Notes under the pieces: model-generated
Database searches by the model: none
The model's input: only the letters and a program-made list of their open reading frames with translations
Told to the model about the DNA's origin: nothing
In this document: piece by piece, positions 27,571-37,754 of the stretch
Layout: every line of letters begins with the position of its first letter
Numbering within the stretch: position 1 is the first letter of the stretch
Position numbers and translations under genes: made by a program
DNA from: DATFVA01 sp963747755
Lineage (GTDB): Bacteria; Bacteroidota; Ignavibacteria; Ignavibacteriales; Ignavibacteriaceae
NCBI GenBank assembly: GCA_963747755.1
Contig: CAVVGK010000011.1
Location: 1-64,000 of the forward strand
Direction of reading: 5' to 3'
DNA length: 64,000 nucleotides

Positions 27571-28566
27571 TTAATCCAGTTCTTTGACGAGTTTTTGTAT
27601 AACATCGGTGGAACTGATGCCGTCGGCTTCTGCGCTGAAATTCGTTATTATACGGTGGCGCAGAACGGGTGTCATTGCAAATTTGACATCCTCAATGCTA
27701 GGTGTGTATCTACCGTTCATAACCGATCGTGTTTTCGCTGCCATAATCAGATACTGTGAGGCTCTTGGTCCGGCTCCCCATGTGATCCAGTCTTTTATAA
27801 ACTGAGGGGACGAACTGTTAGTAGGACGTGTAAGATTTGCAGCTTTCACCGCAAATTCTGTAACGTTATCTGAAACAGGTACCCTTCTAATAAGATTCTG
27901 AAATTGTATAATCTCATCAGCAGATACTACTTTTGAAAGTTCTGCCTGGTACTCGCTCGTTGTTGTCTGAACTATTTTCTTTTCTTCTTCAAATGAAGGA
28001 TAATCCAGCCACAGATTAAACATAAACCTGTCGAGCTGTGCTTCAGGCAGAGGGTATGTGCCCTCTTGTTCGATCGGGTTTTGCGTGGCAAGCACGAAAA
28101 AGGGTTCTGATAAAACTTTGGTTACACCGGCAGTGGTTACTCTGTGCTCCTGCATCGCTTCAAGCAATGCAGCCTGGGTCTTGGGAGGAGTTCTATTAAT
28201 CTCATCGGCAAGGATGACGTTGGCAAAAATGGGACCTTCAACAAAACGGAAATTTCTTTTCCTTGAAACCGGATCTTCTTCTACCAGTTCCGTACCGGTT
28301 ATATCACCCGGCATCAGGTCGGGAGTAAACTGAATACGGCTGAACTTCAGGTCCATAACTTCGGCAAGCGTTTTTATCAGGAGTGTCTTGGCCAATCCCG
28401 GCACACCCACCAACAGACAATGCCCGCGCGAAAATAGGGATATGATCAGCTGATCAATAATCTCTTCCTGCCCTATTATTATTTTTGCAATTTCCTGCTT
28501 TGTCTTTGTAACTTTTTCGTTCAGCTTTTCTACCAGCTGAACATCGCCCTCGCCGGTTTCTTTCAA
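27571..28566 (-). CDS. MoxR-family AAA+ ATPase
   Basis: 331 residues. Walker A GVPGLAKTLLIKTLA lies near 54-68 and Walker B VILADEINRTPPKTQAALLEAMQE near 116-138; the sensor and lid regions follow. MoxR ATPases act as chaperones for assembling or activating partner complexes, often with von Willebrand A-domain or DUF58 proteins; no such partner lies next to it here. The start is TTG at 28566 with GAGGA eight bases upstream and no in-frame ATG before a stop. It follows the SurA-like gene by 20 bp, suggesting co-transcription with envelope chaperones. Confidence 0.93.
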   Translation of the reverse strand: MKETGEGDVQLVEKLNEKVTKTKQEIAKIIIGQEEIIDQLIISLFSRGHCLLVGVPGLAKTLLIKTLAEVMDLKFSRIQFTPDLMPGDITGTELVEEDPVSRKRNFRFVEGPIFANVILADEINRTPPKTQAALLEAMQEHRVTTAGVTKVLSEPFFVLATQNPIEQEGTYPLPEAQLDRFMFNLWLDYPSFEEEKKIVQTTTSEYQAELSKVVSADEIIQFQNLIRRVPVSDNVTEFAVKAANLTRPTNSSSPQFIKDWITWGAGPRASQYLIMAAKTRSVMNGRYTPSIEDVKFAMTPVLRHRIITNFSAEADGISSTDVIQKLVKELD

Positions 28567-28586
28567 ATCCAGTTCCTCATTATTTT

Positions 28587-29858
28587 TTACAATCTTATAT
28601 CATAATAAATCTTGCTTTTAAGACTTTCGATCCATGCCTGGTACTTCTGCTGCCGTTTATACTCATCTGCAAGTTTCTTTATGTCAGCGTAATCCCTGTT
28701 CAGATCGGGAGCGTGCTGCAGGGTTCTGTCCTCAAGATAGATTATATGATATCCGTAATTCCCTGATGAGTACTCATACCTTTTGGGGAAACTGATATCC
28801 CCGGTTTTAAGCTTTGATACAGCATCAAGTACACTTTTATCGAGCTGGTTGATATAGAAAGTCCCGAGCTCGCCGCCGAATGGAGCAGTATCCTTATCCT
28901 CACTGTACTTCTTTGCATAATAAGAAAAAGTGCTGTCACCTTTAACAATACTGTCTCTTAGTGTTGTAAGGAAATCAATAGTTTTAAGATCGGCGTTCTC
29001 ATCAGCTTTAATTTTAATAAGTATATGTCTTGCGTGAATTGATTCACCTCTTTTTTCAATCAGCTGGATGATATGAAACCCGACAGGCGATTCAATTACT
29101 CCCGATAATTCCCCGGGCTGCAGAGCATAAGCAGCAGATTCAAACTCAGGGTAGAATACTCCTTTTTTTACAAACCCGAGATCACCGCCTTCTTTGGCGC
29201 TGCCGGGATCCTCCGAATATTTCTTTGCCATCTCGGCAAAGTCTGACCCGTTCTTAATTGAATCCAGAATAGATTGCGCAAAATTCCGTGCCTTTCTCTT
29301 AGCCTCTGAGGAAGTTTTGGGAAACCTGAAAATATGAGCAATCTGAACTTTTTCAGGGATTACACCAAGACTATCTTTATACTTATCAAAAAAATCTTCT
29401 ACATCACGCCTGGTGGCTTCAACAGTACCAAAATTCTTTTCCCGCAGCTTCTGAACCATCAGGTTCTTCCTTACATCATCACGCAGCTCTCTTTTTATTT
29501 TTTCTATACTCATACCATAGATCTGCTCAACTCGCTCCTTCGAGCCATACTGCTGAATAAAAAGCTGAATCTGGTAATCAATCCGTTTATCTACTTCCTC
29601 ATCGGTAACTTCAATAGAATCCAGATTAGCCTGTGCATAAGCTAACTTTTCCTCTATCATCGAGTTGAGAGTCTGTTTTTTCAGCTGCGGCGAATCAGGT
29701 GAAACACCATACCGGGATGCAAGTAGATTTGTCTGAAAATCCAGCTCGCTCTCAGTGATTATTTCATTATCAACGACAGCAACCACTCTATCCAGTACCT
29801 GCTGAGCATGCATAATGCCGGCTGCGAAAATCAATACTGTCAGGATCTTAAATTTCAT
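28587..29858 (-). CDS. SurA-like periplasmic chaperone / peptidyl-prolyl isomerase
   Basis: 423 residues with a signal peptide (1-18, cleaved after MHAQ). A SurA N-terminal domain (about 20-150, starting VLDRVVAVVDNEIITESEL) is followed by two parvulin rotamase domains. The first has AKKYSEDPGSAKEGGDLGFV near 210-229, and the second has YAKKYSEDKDTAPFGGELG near 315-335. It chaperones outer-membrane protein precursors in the periplasm. Third gene of a run of three PpiC-type proteins. Confidence 0.92.
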   Translation of the reverse strand: MKFKILTVLIFAAGIMHAQQVLDRVVAVVDNEIITESELDFQTNLLASRYGVSPDSPQLKKQTLNSMIEEKLAYAQANLDSIEVTDEEVDKRIDYQIQLFIQQYGSKERVEQIYGMSIEKIKRELRDDVRKNLMVQKLREKNFGTVEATRRDVEDFFDKYKDSLGVIPEKVQIAHIFRFPKTSSEAKRKARNFAQSILDSIKNGSDFAEMAKKYSEDPGSAKEGGDLGFVKKGVFYPEFESAAYALQPGELSGVIESPVGFHIIQLIEKRGESIHARHILIKIKADENADLKTIDFLTTLRDSIVKGDSTFSYYAKKYSEDKDTAPFGGELGTFYINQLDKSVLDAVSKLKTGDISFPKRYEYSSGNYGYHIIYLEDRTLQHAPDLNRDYADIKKLADEYKRQQKYQAWIESLKSKIYYDIRL

Positions 29859-29865
29859 TTAGCAC

Positions 29866-30687
29866 CTATCTTACTTCTATATCGTTTTTAGAATATAAAT
29901 CTTTAACATAATTTTTAATAAACTGTTCCTTCTTAGAGGCTATATACCGGTCCCGGACAAGATCATTAATTATTTCATACGGAGGAATACTGCCTCGTTC
30001 AAATTTTTCCAGCAGCTGAACAATAAAATAATTACCAGCTCCATCATTTATTACAATGCTTATCTCTCCGGGCAGAAGCTCCCTTATTATTCGGACAAGG
30101 TCAGCAGGTTGAAGTTCATATTCGTACACAAGTTTTGAATTCTCAATAAAAACAACGTTCGAATCATTATCGAACGATTCGGCAGATTTTTTCCATTCAT
30201 TAGTGAAAGCTTCATCCCGGAAACTGATTGCCTTATCCTCGTCATCAAACTGAACGAGGTTAACAAGAAAAGCATTATGAAAGAGTTTAAAGTTATCCTG
30301 GTGTTTATCAAAATAGTCTTTTACTTCAGAGGGTTCGATTGTCAGCTGTTCATCCTTAAAGAGTTTATTTATAAGGAACGTTATAGCAAGCCTCTTTTCG
30401 GACTCATTTTTCGTCCTGAGAAAATCATCATCTTTTAATATGCCCGAGTTTTTTGCCTCCTGATAAAGAAGTTCCTTATCTATCCAGTTCCTTACTATTT
30501 CATTCCTGTACTCTTTTTTGCCGTATCCGGAATCTACAACAGAAGCCAGGTCATCTTTCGTAAAGTATGAATTGTTGACTCTGGCTATGTATTCTTTTTC
30601 AGTCGGTTCTTTACCGCAGCCGTTTATTACGGCCGCGGCAAGAATCAATAGAAATAAATTATTCCGCGTCTTTAAAAGCTTCTTCAA
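29866..30687 (-). CDS. PpiC/SurA-type lipoprotein chaperone
   Basis: 273 residues. A lipobox, INGCG (Cys near 24), follows a hydrophobic leader. The body resembles a SurA N-terminal domain (IARVNNSYFTKDDLA, then helical RNEIVRNWIDKELLYQEA) with a poorly conserved rotamase-like part (about 130-260), so isomerase activity is doubtful and a chaperone role more likely. The start is TTG at 30687 inside the preceding gene, a 29-bp overlap; no better start exists in frame. Probably translationally coupled. Confidence 0.75.
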   Translation of the reverse strand: MKKLLKTRNNLFLLILAAAVINGCGKEPTEKEYIARVNNSYFTKDDLASVVDSGYGKKEYRNEIVRNWIDKELLYQEAKNSGILKDDDFLRTKNESEKRLAITFLINKLFKDEQLTIEPSEVKDYFDKHQDNFKLFHNAFLVNLVQFDDEDKAISFRDEAFTNEWKKSAESFDNDSNVVFIENSKLVYEYELQPADLVRIIRELLPGEISIVINDGAGNYFIVQLLEKFERGSIPPYEIINDLVRDRYIASKKEQFIKNYVKDLYSKNDIEVR

Positions 30688-32641
30688 GTGTATCGTAATA
30701 AAATTGAGGATCGTACCTCTTCTTCAGGCTTTCAAGGTATGCCTGCTCGAGTCTCTTCGATTCAGCCTCCTGGTATGCGCCGGATACTTCTGCTTTTGCT
30801 TCCTCAAATGTTTTTTGATGCGAAGGATCTTTGGCAATAAGCTTTACAATCACGTAACCACCTGAAAATGGGAATGGTTCTGAATATGTTCCGGGTTGTG
30901 ACAAAAGCTCGTCAGTTTTGGAAGCGAGAGGTGAATAATCAACCGCAACCAGTCCATAATTGCCTGCTTTCGGTTTCATATTGTTACGCTCAGTGTATTT
31001 AGCAGCAAGTGAATCGAAGTCGGCACCATTCTGGAGTTCCGTATAATATGTGTGAATCAAAGAATCACTCTTTGAAAATATTTCGCTGAAGTTAATCCTG
31101 TCAGGCCATACATAATCATCCTTTGTCTTCTCATAATAATCGTTCAGTTTTGAGCTGTCAGCGTTAATCTGGCTCCATACTTCATCATCCTGCAGCTTGA
31201 ATACGTATATGCCGTTGCGGTAGTCGTCCATCAAAGATGCAAATTCAGGATCTGTTTTATCAAGGTCAAGGGCTGCGAGAGAAAGAAGACTATCGCCTAC
31301 GAGCTTATTTATGGTTGAGTTAAGAATTTCGGAATCAATCAGCCTGTTCATGTTCTGTCGTTCAGAATTCATTCTTTCGATTGCTGCCTGAACCCTGATC
31401 GTATCAACCTTGTTATAAGTAACTAACGGCTGATTTTTCAGTTCATCATAGTTTCTTATCTGACTGCCTACTCTCAATGAATCGGCATTTTTTAATACCT
31501 CTGAAAGTACCTGTTCATTCAAATGGAATCCGTAATTATCTTTCAGCTTATCTATAAGTGAATCGTACTCAGTCTGGTACCTTGTCTGCTTGAAAACCTT
31601 TTCCAGTTCTTCTTTATCCTCATCAAAGGAAGGATAAGGTTTCTGATCGGTCAATTTTATTATGTGGTAGCCGAAATTTGTCTTTACAATGTCTGATATT
31701 TCCCCGGGTTTAAGGTTGAATGCGGCCTCATCAAATTCCTTAACCATCATTCGTCTTCCGAAGAACCCGAGATCGCCGCCGTTTTTCGCGGAACCCGGAT
31801 CATCGGAATATTCCTTTGCCAGTTCTGCAAAGTCTGCCCCGGCTTTCAACTTCTGCATTACTGTATCTATTTTTGCTCTTGCGTAAGCTGTATCAACCTG
31901 TCCATCGGGACCATTAAAATTAACGAGAATATGACTTGCTTTGATCTGCGGGATGCGTTCTCTTCTATCCGTAACTTTTATAAGATGATAACCATAGCGT
32001 GTGTGAACAACCGATGGGTAAACACTGCCAACAGGAGTAGCATAAGCGGCATCTTCGAATTCCGGAGGCAGAAGACCTGCAGTCACATAATAAATATCGC
32101 CTCCTATATTTTTAGAATAGCTATCATCCGAATATTTCTTCACCATATCTGAGAAGTTTGCACCGTGCCGAATACTGTCGAGAATAGCAAGCGCAAGTTC
32201 TTTCGCGGCCTGGTCACCGGTTGAATCTGGTCTGATCATCAGGTGACTTACCCGGAGCTCATATTTTCTTTTATCATAAAGGTTCTTTAATCCCGGCTCA
32301 AGTATCTTCTTTTCAAGGATATATGAAACGCCAACTTTCTTCTCATAATCCTTAAGTTCCTGGTTTAATTCCTGGTTTGAATCAAAACCACGAACATATG
32401 CATCTCTCAGCTTCATCTTGAAATTAACATAGAGATCGAGGAAGTTTTTCAGCTGGGAAAGACTGTCATCCTTAGCTTCTTCATAACTGCCAGAATTTTT
32501 AGCATACATTTTCTCAAATTCATTCATCTTAATCTGCTCATCGTCGAATTTTGCTACGATGATATCAGCATGTTTTGGTGTACAGGAACTGAGAAGGAGG
32601 GAAGCCAAAACAATAAAAGGTAATACGACCCTACGGAACAT
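30659..32641 (-). CDS. Large PpiC-type peptidyl-prolyl isomerase lipoprotein
   Basis: 660 residues with a lipobox LLSSC near residue 20. Two clear parvulin domains are present: one around 130-230 (VKKYSDDSYSKNIGGDIYYV) and one around 235-340 (AKEYSDDPGSAKNGGDLGFF). A third, degenerate copy lies near 530-620 (YTERNNMKPKAGNYGLV). It probably assists folding of outer-membrane or T9SS cargo proteins. AAGGAG precedes the ATG. First gene of the three-gene PpiC cluster that continues into moxR. Confidence 0.88.
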   Translation of the reverse strand: MFRRVVLPFIVLASLLLSSCTPKHADIIVAKFDDEQIKMNEFEKMYAKNSGSYEEAKDDSLSQLKNFLDLYVNFKMKLRDAYVRGFDSNQELNQELKDYEKKVGVSYILEKKILEPGLKNLYDKRKYELRVSHLMIRPDSTGDQAAKELALAILDSIRHGANFSDMVKKYSDDSYSKNIGGDIYYVTAGLLPPEFEDAAYATPVGSVYPSVVHTRYGYHLIKVTDRRERIPQIKASHILVNFNGPDGQVDTAYARAKIDTVMQKLKAGADFAELAKEYSDDPGSAKNGGDLGFFGRRMMVKEFDEAAFNLKPGEISDIVKTNFGYHIIKLTDQKPYPSFDEDKEELEKVFKQTRYQTEYDSLIDKLKDNYGFHLNEQVLSEVLKNADSLRVGSQIRNYDELKNQPLVTYNKVDTIRVQAAIERMNSERQNMNRLIDSEILNSTINKLVGDSLLSLAALDLDKTDPEFASLMDDYRNGIYVFKLQDDEVWSQINADSSKLNDYYEKTKDDYVWPDRINFSEIFSKSDSLIHTYYTELQNGADFDSLAAKYTERNNMKPKAGNYGLVAVDYSPLASKTDELLSQPGTYSEPFPFSGGYVIVKLIAKDPSHQKTFEEAKAEVSGAYQEAESKRLEQAYLESLKKRYDPQFYYDTLEEAFKDAE

Positions 32642-32756
32642 TGAGTTATTCTCCTTATTTTAAGTTTTTTACAATTTAGCCAGCAATTTTATCTATAGAA
32701 GGCCTGAAAATCAAGGTAAACCGGTATGGATTAGCTATCATTCCAGACCGTGAAAC

Positions 32757-34779
32757 CTATTTCGCCAGCGTTATCTTGATAACCTTATTTGAAATACCGG
32801 CATTTAACCTCACAATATACACACCGCTTGAGAGTCTGCTTGCATTAAGTGTATAAGAATAATTGCCTGCTTCTTTTAAATTCATTTGTCAGCACTTTAA
32901 CCTGCTGTCCTAGTGCATCATAAAGAATGAGTTTAACATTCGACGCATTGGGGACGGAGTATTTAATCATTGTAGAAGGATTAAAAGGATTGGGATAATT
33001 CTGTTGAAGCACAAAATCCGTAGCTGCAGGTACATCTATTGAAATTTCATTACTATAAGTGAATTTTCCGTCGAAATCGACCTGTTTCAGTCTGTATGTA
33101 TTTATTCCGCGAATATCATTGTTATCAATATAACTGTAGTGATTCGGAGTAGTAACGGTTCCGTTACCGTTAACAAAAGCGATCATCGAATAATCTGATC
33201 CGGCTGATTTCCTTTCAATCTCGAACCCGCGGTTATTCTTTTCGGTAGCCGTCGTCCATATGAGATTTACCCGGCCGTCAACTACAGTCGCAGAAAAAGA
33301 TGAAAGCTCAACGGGGGTCGGGAAGTGATTAACTGCATCGAGAGCATTAAGTATTCCCCAGCCCATAAGGTTATCAGGGTTATTGCTTTGTGAAGCAGTT
33401 TCTCTCATTGCATCGCGAACTTCCATAGGTGTTAGTTCCGGATTTACACATAAAATCAACGCGGCAACTCCCGCGGAAAGAGGACAGCTGAAGGAAGTAC
33501 CGCTGGCCGATGTATATGAATTATCACTGTAAGGGGAGGCTACTACATCGCCTGAACCAAGCGCCATAATATCAGGCTTGTGTCTGCCGTCTACAGTTGG
33601 ACCAACACTGCTGAACGAAACTCTTGATCCCGAAAAATCAACAGCACCTGCGGCAATTACACTATCACCATCTGCAGGAGCTCCGAGTGTATTATGAGAA
33701 GAATTAGAACCTTCATTTCCTGCTGAGTTAACTACAACAATACCCAGGTGGGTTGCATAGTCGGCACCGTTTGTAATTATAGTTGTATTTCCGTCCATAT
33801 CCATCCAGGAATAGCTCTGCCAGCCCGGATCAAAATCAATGTAACCAAGTGAAGTAGAAGTAACATCAACTCCGATACTGTCAGCCCATTCCATTGCAGC
33901 AATCCAGTTGTCTTCTTCAAGGGGTGTTTCGCTTTCGGTATTTTCTGTTTTCGCAAGAATATAGGACGCGTTAAAAGCGGGTCCAATAAGATGTCCCGGT
34001 GCGTAACCTCCGATTGTGGAAAGGGTTTCGGTTCCATGAGAGCCGTCTCCTGAATCAGACTGGTTGCCCACATTCGGATCATTGTTAACAAAGTCCCATG
34101 CAGCAATAATATCCATCGAATCAAATGCGGTGTGCGAAAGTCTGCTGAAACCTGCATCCATTAGGCAAACCGTAACGCCCTGTCCTGTATAGCCCATATC
34201 ATGAACAGCAGGAACATTTATCTGCTGTAGTTGTGCGTATGATTCGCCGTAATCGAATGAATGAATTCCTCCAGGCTGGGTCATCTTGCTGAGAATTTGC
34301 TTTACTGCATTCTGATCAGTCTCAGGCTGGTATCCCTTTTTAAGCTTATAAACAACATCAAGCTTCTTGACAAACGGTAATGCTTCCAGTTCTTCAAGCT
34401 GAGATTTGGCTAAGGTACCGCTGACGGCATTAAGCCACTTTGAGGGCCATTTGATTTTTAATCCAAGGGATTTAACCTGTTCCAGATAAGCAGGATTAAC
34501 AGGAATATCCTTAATTGTAAGTGATGCATCCTCACCAAGAACTTTCGCTCTCCTTTTGAGTGATTTTTCACTTACAACACTGAGTGGATTATTGAAATAA
34601 GCATCAGTATTCTGACCTTTGTCGGTAAAATAAACCCATACCAGAAGCTGCTCCTCTGCAGAATGGTTAGCCATCTGCGATTGAAGGGCAGCGGATATTT
34701 TGCTGATTGGCCCCTGCTGCGCATACACGCCTGCAGCCAAACAAAATAAAAACATTGGTAAAAAGATTTTTCTCATCAT
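32757..34779 (-). pseudogene. Subtilisin-like S8 peptidase with T9SS sorting domain, frameshifted near the C-terminus
   Basis: Secreted serine protease: signal peptide 1-20, an I9-like propeptide, then the catalytic triad in VTVCLMDAGF (Asp), GDGSHGTETLSTIGG (His) and GTSFSCPLSAGVAAL (Ser). A sorting domain begins LQQNYPNPFNPSTMIKYSVP. The reading frame as given stops at 32845 with the odd tail FKRSRQLFLYT. The adjacent frame continues perfectly into the expected ending (SRLSSGVYIVRLNAG...VIKITLAK) with a stop at 32757-32759. One extra base in the run of four T (plus strand) at 32874-32877 explains the break. Without the tail the protein should not be anchored or exported by T9SS. The first 640 residues are intact. 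Confidence 0.88.
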
Positions 34780-34813
34780 AACTCTCCGGATATGTTTAGA
34801 ATAATATAATTAA

Positions 34814-36850
34814 TTACTTAGCCCGTGTTCCGTTTTTAACATTTGGAGCAGCGGTTAGAACATTCAATTCTCCGTTTTCATTTTCAACAGCCAGAACCAT
34901 GCCCTGGGATTCAAGTCCCATTAGCTTAGCAGGCTTAAGGTTGGCAACAAGAATGATTTTCTTTCCAATAAGTTCTTCAGGCTTATAACTTTTAGCGATT
35001 CCGGCAATTACCTGGCGGTCACCGTCATCGAGTCTCACCTTCAATTTAATGAGTTTGCTGCTTTTAGGCACATTTACGGCTTCAATAATTTCAGCTACTT
35101 TCAGGTTAATTTTGTCAAAATCGTCAATAGAAATAAGGTTATTATTTGTATCCTCATCTTTTTTGGAACTGAGTTTTTCTATTTGCTGTTCGATTATATC
35201 GTCCTCTATTTTCGGAAAAATAATTTCTGTTGTGTTGAGAGTATGGCCGGCTTTAAGATGTTCATTCCCGAGCTCATCCCAGCCGGAAGGAGATGAATTC
35301 AGAATTTTAAATATCTTCTCAGATGAAAAAGGGATCACAGGAGAAAAGAGTCCTGCCAGCGTATAAATTGTCTGAAGGCAAATATTAAGGGTCGTGCCGC
35401 ACCGGGTTTTATCACTTTTCACCGTAACCCAGGGCTCTGAATCGTTGAAATATTTATTGCCTGCGCGGGCAAGGTTCATCATTTCAGTAACGGCATCCTT
35501 TATTTTATAGCAGTCGATCAACTCCGAAACTTTCCCGGGGTAGCCGGCCAGCAGCTTCAGCATTTCGTTATCGATCTTCTCTGTCAGGCCTCTCTCTGGC
35601 ACCCTTGCATTAAAATGTTTGTGCACGAAAGTGAACGTCCTGTTTATAAAATTTCCCAGTATATCTGCAAGTTCACTGTTGTTCCTTAGCTGGAATTCTT
35701 TCCAATAAAAATCTGTATCCCTTGTCTCCGGCAGGTTGGCAGCCAGTGTATACCTGAGTGGATCAGGCGGAAATATCTTAAGGAAATCGATCACATCGAT
35801 GCCCCAGTTACGGCTTTTGGAGAATTTCTTCCCTTCAAAATTAAGGAATTCGTTTGCGGGAACATTCTGAGGGAGTATGTACTTATCTCTATCCCCGTCA
35901 TTCCATGCCATAAGCATTGCAGGGAAAATAATACAATGGAATACGACGTTATCCTTACCGATAAAGGCAATATACTTAGTGTTCTCCCCCTGCCAGTACT
36001 CACGCCATAGATTCTCATTGCCGCGCTGCCTGGATAATTCCTTTGTTGCGGAAATATAACCAAGAACAGCTTCAAACCAGACATATAAAACTTTACCTTT
36101 GGCGGAATCAAGCGGTACGGATACACCCCAGTCAAGATCGCGTGTATAAGCCCTGTCTTTAAGTCCTGCCTTAAACCATCCTCGGCAATACTGGAGTACA
36201 TTATCCTTCCAGCCGTAATTTTCGCTGCTTACCCCAATGTATTCTTCAAGGCGCGGCTGGTAATCCCCCAGAGGAAAATACCAATGGGTAGTTTCTTTGA
36301 GGACGGGAGTTTTTCCGCTTATTTTACTCTTTGGATTTTTCAGTTCCGAAGGTTCGTAAAAAGCACCGCAGTTTTCACACTCATCACTTCGTGCCTCCTC
36401 GTATCCGCAGTTGGGGCAAGTTCCCTCAACATATCGGTCGGGCAGAAACATCTTGACTTCTTCATCGAAAAACTGCTTCGATTTTTTTTCGTTCAGCATA
36501 CCACGCTTGTGGTATTCAAGAAAGAATTCCTTTGCGGTCTCGTGGTGGATAGGCAGGGATGTTCTCGAATAAATATCGAAGCTCATGCCGAACTGTTCAA
36601 ATGCCTTTTTGTTAATTTCATGATAACGGTCAATGATAACCTGGGGACTAACCTTTTCCTTGTCGGCACTGATAGTAATAGGAACACCATGTTCATCCGA
36701 TCCGCATATATACAGAACATCGTTACCTTTCATCCTGTTGTAGCGGACATAAATATCCGCAGGCAGGTAGGCACCGCTTAAATGTCCCAGATGGATTAGT
36801 CCGTTTGAGTAAGGGAGGGCTGAAGTTACAAGTATTTTCTCTTTTACCAA
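34814..36850 (-). CDS. metG: Methionyl-tRNA synthetase
   Basis: 678 residues. The HIGH-type motif is PYSNGLIHLGHL near the N-terminus and the KMSKS-type motif is KFSKS. A zinc knuckle CPNCGYEEARSDECENC lies near 142-158. A C-terminal EMAP/tRNA-binding OB domain (about 575-678, DFDKINLKVAEIIEAVNVPK) is fused, as in dimeric bacterial enzymes. The start is TTG at 36850, giving the normal MVKEKILVTSALPYSNG N-terminus. Confidence 0.97.
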   Translation of the reverse strand: MVKEKILVTSALPYSNGLIHLGHLSGAYLPADIYVRYNRMKGNDVLYICGSDEHGVPITISADKEKVSPQVIIDRYHEINKKAFEQFGMSFDIYSRTSLPIHHETAKEFFLEYHKRGMLNEKKSKQFFDEEVKMFLPDRYVEGTCPNCGYEEARSDECENCGAFYEPSELKNPKSKISGKTPVLKETTHWYFPLGDYQPRLEEYIGVSSENYGWKDNVLQYCRGWFKAGLKDRAYTRDLDWGVSVPLDSAKGKVLYVWFEAVLGYISATKELSRQRGNENLWREYWQGENTKYIAFIGKDNVVFHCIIFPAMLMAWNDGDRDKYILPQNVPANEFLNFEGKKFSKSRNWGIDVIDFLKIFPPDPLRYTLAANLPETRDTDFYWKEFQLRNNSELADILGNFINRTFTFVHKHFNARVPERGLTEKIDNEMLKLLAGYPGKVSELIDCYKIKDAVTEMMNLARAGNKYFNDSEPWVTVKSDKTRCGTTLNICLQTIYTLAGLFSPVIPFSSEKIFKILNSSPSGWDELGNEHLKAGHTLNTTEIIFPKIEDDIIEQQIEKLSSKKDEDTNNNLISIDDFDKINLKVAEIIEAVNVPKSSKLIKLKVRLDDGDRQVIAGIAKSYKPEELIGKKIILVANLKPAKLMGLESQGMVLAVENENGELNVLTAAPNVKNGTRAK

Positions 36851-37032
36851 TCTAAGTCCATTTACTTTGAATACGAATGATAAATATAAGGAAAAGTATA
36901 TACAGTAGGAACATCATTAATTATGTTCTGTGTACCGGTCCCGATCGTGTTAAATTGTTAAATATATATACTAGTTATCCATAAAATTCCTGCATTTTTG
37001 CATTTGGAATAAAATCAACTAAAGCTTAAACC

Positions 37033-37293
37033 ATGTCAAGAAAAAAAACTGACCATAATAAACTTACAACAAAAGAACGTTATTTTGCCGCAGCCCTGGC
37101 TTTTGTATGGATAATTGCAGGAGGTATTGCTCTTTGGACATTCTCCTCAAAATCATCCTGGCTGGGAATAATTATTTCTATCCTGGCGATTATTTATGGT
37201 TTGCTCTGGTCCAAGGTAGCGTATACCGGAAGAAAATTCACCCGGCTTATACCTGAGGATCAGGGCAAACCTTCGGAAAACAAAATTCTTTAA
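37033..37293 (+). CDS. Small two-helix membrane protein
   Basis: 86 residues with charged ends and two hydrophobic helices (about 16-36 and 43-60). No family was recognised. It begins MSRKKTDHNKLTTKERYF and ends in a basic, soluble tail. It lies alone between metG and a receiver gene, with no visible Shine-Dalgarno sequence. Confidence 0.6.
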   Translation: MSRKKTDHNKLTTKERYFAAALAFVWIIAGGIALWTFSSKSSWLGIIISILAIIYGLLWSKVAYTGRKFTRLIPEDQGKPSENKIL

Positions 37294-37382
37294 CTTTCCG
37301 TGACTTTAGTCACTTATTCATTGCATTAAAAATTAAAAATATTTTTTTAAATTCGCCTGCGTTAAAAAACTATTATATAAAG

Positions 37383-37754
37383 ATGGCCAAGAAAAAAGTA
37401 TTAATTGTTGAAAAACAGGGCGTCATTGCACTGGATATCCAGAACACCTTAAAGAGAATGGGATATGAAGTGATGGGAATAGATGCTTATCCTGCCGAGG
37501 TTGAAAAACATCTTAAAAAGGGCAATCTTGATCTGGTGATCTCTGATTATACTATGCACGAATCCGCTTCCGACTTCACAGAAAAAGTAGTGCTCAAATA
37601 CAAAGTACCTATAATATATCTCACTGGCTCTTCAACAGCACATAACAGTAAAAGCGATCTTATGCAAAACTGTGTTGTAATCACCAAGCCATTCGAATCC
37701 TCTGAATTTGAAAACACAGTAAAAAATATGATCAACAGGAATCTAAAAATCTAG
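37383..37754 (+). CDS. Single-domain response regulator receiver
   Basis: 123 residues, receiver domain only. Phosphoacceptor Asp55 lies in LVISDYTM, the conserved Thr81 in YLTGSS and Lys102 in TKPF. The metal-binding acidic pair, usually VEDE in this subfamily, reads VEKQ (Glu10-Lys11), so one acidic ligand is lost. It may still be phosphorylated by hybrid kinases encoded elsewhere, or act in a phosphorylation-independent way. No kinase lies nearby. Confidence 0.85.
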   Translation: MAKKKVLIVEKQGVIALDIQNTLKRMGYEVMGIDAYPAEVEKHLKKGNLDLVISDYTMHESASDFTEKVVLKYKVPIIYLTGSSTAHNSKSDLMQNCVVITKPFESSEFENTVKNMINRNLKI

